This document shows positions 16,797-21,612 of a stretch of DNA of 21,612 bases, in pieces; position 1 is the stretch's first letter, and every line of letters starts with the position of its first letter. Under the pieces are notes generated by a model, which saw only the letters and a list, made by a program, of their open reading frames with translations, did no database searches and was not told the origin of the DNA. The DNA comes from Candidatus Trichofilum aggregatum (GTDB lineage Bacteria; Chloroflexota; Anaerolineae; Promineifilales; Promineifilaceae): the NCBI GenBank assembly GCA_016716885.1, contig JADJUV010000145.1, positions 1 through 21,612 on the forward strand, written 5' to 3'. The position numbers were made by a program, and so were the translations under genes.

Positions 16797-18371
16797 TTAG
16801 CTTGATTTAATCGCTGAGATTGAACCTAGCTTCGTTAAGTGACGGGCTTTTTCCGCCTCAATGGTGAGCACACTCAGTAAACCGGCTAATGCGCCCAGGT
16901 GAATGTAGATGTTGTTGACATACAGCTTGTCCAACAGGTGATGAACAGACAGGGCCGTCCAGCCAGCCAGCAAACCAAGCGCCACCCCCCGCCAACGCCA
17001 ATCGGACAATTTTAGCAGGTGAATGGTTTGCCAGAAAATGGTTGCCCATAATATTAAGTAGGCTATTAAGCCTATAACGCCCACTTCGGCCAGCAAGTTC
17101 AGGTAATAATTGTGGGCGTGGCCCAGGGGATAGGGCCAGTTGAGCAGGTCATAGTCAGGATAACTGGGTTCGTAGTTGCCAAAACCGACGCCTAACCACA
17201 GATTGTCTCGGGCCATATCCAGGGCCGCCTGCCAGTGGGCCAGACGCTCCAGAACGGCGTAGTTGGCATCGTTGATATCAACGCCGCGCACATCCCCTAG
17301 CTGGAAATCATCCTGCCAACTGGTGAGCCGCTCGGCCACGGAAGCGGGTAGCAGGTTGAGTTGTAAGCTGATGGCTAAACCCGCCACAGCCAGGGCTACC
17401 AGCAACAGCCCATGCCACCGTTTACGGGGTAAAAAGAGAACCAGTGTTCCCACCGCGGCCGCGAAACCCAGCCACGCCCCTCTACTCCAACTCATCACCA
17501 GGGCTAACCCCGTCGCGGCCGCGCACAGAGCGACAAAAGGAGTTTCGAGTTTCAAGTTTCGAGTTTCAAGTTTCGAGTGGATGGGATTTCCCCGTGTCGC
17601 CGCGTCGCCCCATCGCCGCGTCCAGAAATGAACCAGCCCACCTGCCACTGCCCCCAGCGCCAGGCTGGCATTCAAGGCCATATAGCCACCAAACGGGTTG
17701 GGCTGTTCAAACGTGCCATAGGCCCGGTAGAACCGCCCCAAAATGAGAAAATGCTCCGGCCCCTCACCTCGCCCAAATTGCCAGATACCGATAAGGGCCT
17801 GGATGAGGGCGGGGATGAGGATGATTGTCAGGATAATGGATGGCGTGATGCGTGGTGCGTGGTGCGTAACTTGAAACTCGAAACTCGAAACTCGAAACTC
17901 CCCCACCACCAACCACATCACCAGCAAAACTTCCACCCATTTGAGCAGTTCACGCAGGGCGAAGGCGGGGGCCGGGGCATTGAGGGAAGCCAGGGCCGCC
18001 ACGCCGATGAAGAGGAGTAAGGGCAGATTGAGCGGGGTAGCGGGAATGACGACGCGGCCGCGACCCAACCCCTTCAGTAACCAGATCGCCAACGTTAGCA
18101 GGAGTAACATCTGGCCGCTGTCCAGCGGCGATGGCCCCAGGATGACGCTTTCTACCGCCCCGAATGGCCCAGCCAGCAAGGCCAACCCCAACCCAAACAG
18201 AGGATACAAGTAAATGAGAATGAGAATGGTGGGCAGAAGGAGAACCGCGGCCGCAACCGGCAACGGTAATAAGGTGATGAGCAAACCCAACGCGGCCGCG
18301 CCCACCCACACCAGCGGTCCCGGCCACCCCCTTTCCCACTCGCCTATTCGCCTACTTGCCCACTCGCCCAC
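16797..18371 (-). CDS. O-antigen ligase / polymerase family (Wzy_C) membrane protein with repeat insertions
   Basis: Polytopic membrane protein; the frame opens at a TTG at 18410 inside the upstream gene. GTG 18371 has GAGGGGAG 7 bases before it, overlapping the upstream stop, and is the preferred start (524 residues, translationally coupled). About 12 membrane segments are visible. Wzy_C signatures are ALVMSWSRGAWLGF (Arg about 297) and the periplasmic loop ending LGHAHNYYLNLLAEVGVIGL (His about 418-420). The family joins or polymerises lipid-linked glycans on the outer face of the membrane. It is odd in that three short-repeat arrays lie in its coding sequence: the N-terminus (18335-18371 part), the loop GEFRVSSFEFQV (about 157-168), and a loop TRRWGDAATRGNP...LETRNLKLET (about 251-277). 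Confidence 0.9.
   Translation of the reverse strand: MGEWASRRIGEWERGWPGPLVWVGAAALGLLITLLPLPVAAAVLLLPTILILIYLYPLFGLGLALLAGPFGAVESVILGPSPLDSGQMLLLLTLAIWLLKGLGRGRVVIPATPLNLPLLLFIGVAALASLNAPAPAFALRELLKWVEVLLVMWLVVGEFRVSSFEFQVTHHAPRITPSIILTIILIPALIQALIGIWQFGRGEGPEHFLILGRFYRAYGTFEQPNPFGGYMALNASLALGAVAGGLVHFWTRRWGDAATRGNPIHSKLETRNLKLETPFVALCAAATGLALVMSWSRGAWLGFAAAVGTLVLFLPRKRWHGLLLVALAVAGLAISLQLNLLPASVAERLTSWQDDFQLGDVRGVDINDANYAVLERLAHWQAALDMARDNLWLGVGFGNYEPSYPDYDLLNWPYPLGHAHNYYLNLLAEVGVIGLIAYLILWATIFWQTIHLLKLSDWRWRGVALGLLAGWTALSVHHLLDKLYVNNIYIHLGALAGLLSVLTIEAEKARHLTKLGSISAIKSS
17540..17622. repeat. Coding heptamer and octamer arrays inside the O-antigen-ligase-like gene
   Basis: Five heptamers GAGTTTC/AAGTTTC at 17540-17574 are followed by four octamers, CCCGTGTC, GCCGCGTC, GCCCCATC and GCCGCGTC, at 17591-17622. 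The reading frame is kept open through both; they encode a hydrophilic inter-membrane loop. Confidence 0.85.
17843..17900. repeat. Second coding heptamer array inside the O-antigen-ligase-like gene
   Basis: Eight consecutive heptamers in two kinds: GCGTGAT, GCGTGGT, GCGTGGT, GCGTAAC, then TTGAAAC and three TCGAAAC. The second kind is the inverse of the 17540-17574 heptamer. They encode EFRVSSFEFQVTHHAPRIT, between membrane segments. Confidence 0.85.
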
Positions 18372-18382
18372 TCGCTCACTCC
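18335..18382. repeat. Octamer array at the start of the O-antigen-ligase-like gene
   Basis: Six octamers of the CCCACTCG type: CCCACTCG, CCTATTCG, CCTACTTG, CCCACTCG, CCCACTCG and CTCACTCC. They cover the start codon region and encode the hydrophilic N-terminus (GEWASRRIGEWERG). Confidence 0.8.
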
Positions 18383-18384
18383 CC

Positions 18385-19341
18385 TCACACGCGGCCGCGG
18401 AAATAATCAATCGTCTTCGCCAGCCCTTCCGCCAGATTCACCTTCGGCTCCCAGCCCAAAATTTCCCGCGCCTTGGTAATATCAGGGCGACGCTGTTTAG
18501 GATCATCCTTAATGCGCTCATCCGTGGGCGTTACATGCACAATCTCTGAGCCACTTTGGGTCATCTCCACCACCGCCTCGGCAAATTCCAGAATGGTCAT
18601 TTCACGGGGATTACCAATATTGACCGGCAACACTTCATCGGAATGCAGCAACCGGTAAATACCTTCCACCAGGTCGCTCATATATTGGAAGGAGCGGGTT
18701 TGCTGGCCCCCCATGTACACCGTCAGCGGTTCGCCGCGCAGTGCCTGGGCAATGAAGTTGGGCACAACGCGGCCATCATTGAGCCGCATCCGCGGGCCGT
18801 AAGTGTTAAAAATGCGCACGATGCGCGTCTCTACCCCATGATACCGGTGATAGGCCATGGTCATGGCTTCGGCAAACCGTTTGGCTTCATCATATACCCC
18901 ACGTGGGCCGATGGGGTTGACATTGCCCCAATAGGTCTCCGGTTGCGGGTTCACATCCGGGTCGCCATACACTTCTGAGGTAGAGGCCAACAAGAAGCGC
19001 GCTCCTTTGGCTTTGGCTAACCCCAGGGTGTTGAGTGTACCCAACGAACCCACCTTGAGCGTGGGGATGGGATGCTCCAGGTAGTCGTTTGGACTGGCGG
19101 GTGAAGCAAAATGGAGCACCGCATCCAGTGGCCCTTCCACATAAATATAGTTTGACACGTTGTGGCGGATAAAACTAAACCGCTCATGGCCGATGAGGTG
19201 GGCGATATTGTCGGGGTTGCCGGTGATGAAGTTATCCATTGCCACCACTGTATGCCCTTCGGCCAGAAACCGGTCACACAAATGGGAGCCGAGAAAACCG
19301 GCTCCGCCCGTAATGAGAACCCGCAAATTATCTTTTTTCAC
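18385..19341 (-). CDS. UDP-glucuronate decarboxylase / NAD-dependent sugar epimerase (UXS type)
   Basis: A GTG start at 19341 (MKKDNLRVLITGGAGFLGSH) with AAGG 6 bases before it is favoured over the open extension to 19437, giving 318 residues, the normal size. Rossmann GGAGFLG (12-18), DNFITG, FASPASP, TSEVYGDP (121-128), the catalytic Y150-x3-K154 in GVYDEAKR, and RIFNTYGPRMR, GQQTRSFQY and NIGNP are hallmarks of the UDP-xylose synthase branch. It oxidises and decarboxylates UDP-glucuronate to UDP-xylose in the cytosol, supplying a sugar for the polysaccharide made by the genes downstream. It is first of the leftward cluster and divergent from the isomerase gene. A 4-epimerase-like relative is a less likely alternative. 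Confidence 0.93.
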   Translation of the reverse strand: MKKDNLRVLITGGAGFLGSHLCDRFLAEGHTVVAMDNFITGNPDNIAHLIGHERFSFIRHNVSNYIYVEGPLDAVLHFASPASPNDYLEHPIPTLKVGSLGTLNTLGLAKAKGARFLLASTSEVYGDPDVNPQPETYWGNVNPIGPRGVYDEAKRFAEAMTMAYHRYHGVETRIVRIFNTYGPRMRLNDGRVVPNFIAQALRGEPLTVYMGGQQTRSFQYMSDLVEGIYRLLHSDEVLPVNIGNPREMTILEFAEAVVEMTQSGSEIVHVTPTDERIKDDPKQRRPDITKAREILGWEPKVNLAEGLAKTIDYFRGRV

Positions 19342-19542
19342 GATGCACCTTTGATCTTGATTAAAAGTAGACCTTACGCGCTGAACACGTAATGTTGAAG
19401 GACAAGAGACCAATGGCGCAGGACAAATAGGAGACAACTGTTCGTCGTTCGTCGTTGGTCTTGGGTCAAATAACCAGGGAGTTGGCTAAATTCCTGGTGG
19501 GCAATTGTAGCGACATCAGCAGATGATTCAACACCTGGAGCC

Positions 19543-19573
19543 ATTCGTCAATCACCAGGGAGCATAGTATACT
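19543..19573 (+). promoter_or_regulatory. Possible promoter of the isoprenoid genes
   Basis: TATACT at 19568-19573 is a good -10 box; TTCGTC about 18 bases upstream is a weak -35. Transcription would start just before the 19590-19618 hairpin. Confidence 0.35.
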
Positions 19574-19589
19574 CGCCCCTGACAGACAA

Positions 19590-19618
19590 ACATCTGACGT
19601 TTCCTCAACGTCAGATGT
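19590..19618. promoter_or_regulatory. Perfect 12-base hairpin in the isomerase leader
   Basis: ACATCTGACGTT and AACGTCAGATGT pair perfectly around TCCTC, 37 bases before the isomerase ATG. There is no T run, so an operator or leader structure is favoured over a terminator. Confidence 0.55.
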
Positions 19619-19655
19619 CTGAAAACCACACGTCGTATTTTATGGGAGTTCACTT

Positions 19656-20726
19656 ATGGCTTCTCTTACAACCGAGAGCGCCCACCGGGATGACAATGAT
19701 GCCCCGGAGGTGCTGGAACGGCGTAAGGCTGATCACATTCGCATTAACCTGGAAGAGGATGTGGCTTTCCGGCTCACCACAGGGCTGGAAAAGTACCGTT
19801 TTATGCACCAGGCTCTGCCAGAGCTAAACCTGGCCGAAATCAATACCCGCACCCCCGTTTTCAACAAAATCCTAAATACACCCTTACTCATTTCCAGCAT
19901 GACGGGTGGCACGCAAGACGCCCAAAAGATTAACCGCACATTGGCAGAAGCCGCACAACATGTCGGTATGGCGATGGGGTTGGGTTCGCAACGGGCGGCG
20001 GTGGCGGATGATAGTTTGGCGTATACCTACCAGGTGCGTGATGTGGCCCCGGATATTTTGCTACTGGCGAATTTGGGGGCGGTGCAGTTTAACTATGGGT
20101 ATGGCCTGGCTGAATGCCAACGGGCGGTGGATATGTGCCAGGCGGATGCGCTGATTTTGCACTTTAATGTGTTGCAGGAAGCGGTTCAGCCGGAAGGGGA
20201 TACTGATTTTGCGGCCTTGTTGCCGAAGATTGAGCAGGTGTGTAAACATTTGCCGGTTCCGGTGATTGCCAAAGAGGTGGGTTGGGGCTTTTCGGAGCGG
20301 GCGGCGCGGCAGTTGGTGGATGCCGGAGTCGCGGCGATTGATGTGGCTGGGGCGGGGGGTACGTCGTGGAGCCAGGTGGAGATGCACCGTGCGCCGACGA
20401 AACGCCATGCCCGCATCGCGGCCGCGTTCCTTGATTGGGGTATTCCCACCGCCAGTTCTATCCAATTTTGCCGCGCGGCCGCGCCCCATCTACCCATCTT
20501 CGCCAGCGGTGGCCTCAAAAATGGCCTGGACATTGCCAAGTGCATCGCCCTGGGGGCCAATGTCGGTGGCCTGGCGGGTGAGTTCCTGCGGGCAGCCGTG
20601 CAAGGTGTCGAGGCCGTCGTGGAACTGGCCGATACCATCACCACCGAACTAAAAATCACCATGCTCTGCGCCGGAGCCAAAGATTTGGCCGCCCTGGGCC
20701 AAACCCCTTTGTACAAAGACATTTAG
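19656..20726 (+). CDS. fni: Type 2 isopentenyl-diphosphate isomerase (FMN-dependent)
   Basis: 356 residues; ATG 19656 follows GGGAG at 8-base spacing. It interconverts isopentenyl and dimethylallyl diphosphate in the cytosol using reduced FMN and magnesium. Family signatures are RKADHI (23-28), SMTGGT (81-86), MGLGSQRAA, ANLGAVQ, HFNVLQEAVQPEGD (169-182), AKEVGWG and the FMN phosphate loop DVAGAGGTSW (229-238), then FASGGLKNG. It directly precedes a polyprenyl synthase on the same strand, giving a compact isoprenoid unit. Two GCGGCCGC copies sit at 20418 and 20475. Confidence 0.95.
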   Translation: MASLTTESAHRDDNDAPEVLERRKADHIRINLEEDVAFRLTTGLEKYRFMHQALPELNLAEINTRTPVFNKILNTPLLISSMTGGTQDAQKINRTLAEAAQHVGMAMGLGSQRAAVADDSLAYTYQVRDVAPDILLLANLGAVQFNYGYGLAECQRAVDMCQADALILHFNVLQEAVQPEGDTDFAALLPKIEQVCKHLPVPVIAKEVGWGFSERAARQLVDAGVAAIDVAGAGGTSWSQVEMHRAPTKRHARIAAAFLDWGIPTASSIQFCRAAAPHLPIFASGGLKNGLDIAKCIALGANVGGLAGEFLRAAVQGVEAVVELADTITTELKITMLCAGAKDLAALGQTPLYKDI

Positions 20727-20849
20727 GACACGGATGAGCCGCCTGGCAAACTCACGCCCAGGCGCAGAGGACGCCAAGCCACCAAAGAAAAATTCGTGCT
20801 AATTCGTGGCTTCCTTTAATGGACTCATCTGTATACCATACCCAAGATT
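20727..20849. other. Intergenic gap with repeat fragments
   Basis: It contains a degenerate CGCCAAG/GCAGAGG string and the AATTCGTGCTAATTCGTGGC repeat (20788-20807), the same family as 14688-14735 and 8101-8150. No promoter is evident, so the two isoprenoid genes may share a transcript. Confidence 0.5.
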
Positions 20850-21612
20850 ATGAACCCCGAAACAATAATCCAAACGATGATTGAAGCGGTTGAGGTGGAG
20901 ATGCAAACCATCCTCGCCGCTGAACCGACGGTTGATGCGACCTTTTTTGGCATGTTGCAATATCACATGGGCTGGGTCGGGGCCGACCTGGCGCCGATTG
21001 ATAGTGGGCAAAGTGGTAAACGCATTCGCCCGTTGTTATGCCTGTTGGCCTGTATGGCGGCGGGGGGGGAGTGGCAGAAGGCAGTGCCCGCGGCCGCGGC
21101 CGTTGAACTTCTCCACAGCTTCAGCCTCATCCACGACGACATCCAAGACCAAAGCCCCACCCGACGCGGCAAGGCCACCGTCTGGAAAATTTGGGGGTCG
21201 CCCCAGGCCATTAACAGTGGTGACGCCATGCTGGCTTATGCCCACATCGCTATGAGCCGCCTGTTTGAACAGGGCGTGGCCCCGGCGACGGTTGTCCGTG
21301 CCCTGCGCCGCCTGGATGAAACCTGCATTGAGCTGACTAAAGGGCAGTACGCCGACATGAGTTTTGAACACCGGGATGATGTGACCCTGGAAGAATATAT
21401 CCAGATGATCAAACGCAAAACGTCCGTCTTGCTGGAGTTGTGTGCGGAACTGGGGGCGCTGATTGCCGGTAAGGATGAGGAGACGATTCACCATTTTGCC
21501 GGGTTTGGTCTGAACCTGGGGCTGGCGTTCCAGGTGAAGGATGACATTCTGGGCATCTGGGGGGATGAAGCGGTGATTGGCAAATCGGCGGCCACGGATA
21601 TTGAGACGCGCA
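20850..21612 (+). CDS. Polyprenyl diphosphate synthase (FPP/GGPP synthase family), C-terminus beyond window
   Basis: 254 codons from ATG 20850 (MNPETIIQTMIEAVEVEMQT); open to the window end. It chain-elongates allylic diphosphates with isopentenyl diphosphate. Signatures are GKRIRPLL (57-64), the first Asp-rich motif LIHDDIQDQSPTRRGK with DDIQD at 96-100, GDAMLAYA, the KGQYADM segment, KRKTSVLLE and the second Asp-rich motif FQVKDDILG with DDILG at 231-235. The short first motif and residue choices before it do not let me set product length. It is paired with the isomerase upstream, its direct substrate supplier. Only a weak ribosome site precedes the ATG. Confidence 0.93.
   Translation, partial: MNPETIIQTMIEAVEVEMQTILAAEPTVDATFFGMLQYHMGWVGADLAPIDSGQSGKRIRPLLCLLACMAAGGEWQKAVPAAAAVELLHSFSLIHDDIQDQSPTRRGKATVWKIWGSPQAINSGDAMLAYAHIAMSRLFEQGVAPATVVRALRRLDETCIELTKGQYADMSFEHRDDVTLEEYIQMIKRKTSVLLELCAELGALIAGKDEETIHHFAGFGLNLGLAFQVKDDILGIWGDEAVIGKSAATDIETR

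Larger units (their letters stand above)
19342..19655. other. Divergent intergenic region
   Basis: It carries the leaders of the leftward polysaccharide operon and the rightward isoprenoid pair. I see three heptamers, GTTCGTC, GTTCGTC and GTTGGTC (19440-19460), a possible sigma-70 promoter and a hairpin, and no gene. Confidence 0.6.
665..21097. repeat. Dispersed palindrome GCGGCCGC, 36 copies
   Basis: First bases of the copies found by eye: 665, 1451, 3019, 3715, 3889, 4741, 5152, 5361, 5791, 6161, 6304, 6403, 7763, 8924, 8970, 9313, 10911, 11241, 11305, 11949, 12756, 13925, 14285, 14373, 14432, 15126, 15667, 17455, 17515, 18054, 18247, 18292, 18391, 20418, 20475, 21090. 24 are extended to CGCGGCCGCG. 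All lie in genes. Confidence 0.95.

Noticed and set aside
17540..17900. Possible CRISPR array
   Set aside because: Units are 7-8 bases, contiguous and without unique spacers, so they are simple tandem repeats. No Cas genes are present.
20881..21255. 124-residue plus-strand frame
   Set aside because: It is in the wrong frame within the polyprenyl synthase, whose real frame starts at 20850 and carries the DDIQD motif.
1..21612. tRNA, rRNA and riboswitch genes
   Set aside because: I saw no cloverleaf with conserved tRNA ends, no ribosomal RNA motif and no riboswitch core I could recognise; a covariance search was not possible.

Overview
The window reads as chromosomal DNA from an environmental bacterium. 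Chloroflexota (Anaerolineae-like) is my best guess, from the gene content: a kinase fused to a formylglycine-enzyme-like domain, a very large CHAT protease-like protein, a type 2 IPP isomerase followed by a polyprenyl synthase, and many decorated intergenic repeats. This taxonomic call is inference only. Almost every gene lies on the minus strand; only the isoprenoid pair at the right end is on the plus strand.

Layout, left to right. Positions 1-230 hold a decayed N-terminus of a restriction-endonuclease-like gene. 329-1939 is a methylcrotonyl-CoA-carboxylase-type carboxyltransferase interrupted by two single-base shifts. 2038-3383 is a small-gene cluster: a conserved hypothetical (frameshifted), an HNH nuclease and a small ribbon-helix-helix-like protein. 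3530-4387 is a beta-keto acid cleavage enzyme. 4581-7917 is a likely regulatory operon, transcribed leftward: an ArsR-type winged-helix regulator, a four-winged-helix protein and a small unknown protein, closed by a strong terminator at 4504-4540. 7918-8665 has no gene and holds two inverted-repeat-bounded elements. 8666-14560 is the most striking gene pair: a Ser/Thr kinase with a helical middle and a C-terminal FGE/SUMF1 domain, followed by an about 1,140-residue protein with a beta-propeller, helical and beta-sandwich regions and a caspase-like CHAT domain. 15003-19341 is a surface-polysaccharide cluster: UDP-glucuronate decarboxylase, O-antigen-ligase-like protein, GtrA-like protein and GT4 glycosyltransferase. 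19656-21612 carries isopentenyl-diphosphate isomerase type 2 and the start of a polyprenyl diphosphate synthase.

Two genome-scale signals stand out. First, the palindrome GCGGCCGC occurs 36 times in 21.6 kb (roughly one expected by base composition). All copies lie inside genes and all three reading frames are used, much like the HIP1 palindrome of cyanobacteria. Second, arrays of degenerate 7-10 base repeats, often arranged as inverted pairs, sit between genes, form the C-termini of several proteins and are inserted in frame in the O-antigen-ligase-like gene. They resemble the STRR repeats known from cyanobacteria.

At least seven single-base shifts break five genes, several of them in homopolymer runs. 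Assembly error is therefore a serious alternative to true gene decay, and the annotation gives the reconstructed full spans.
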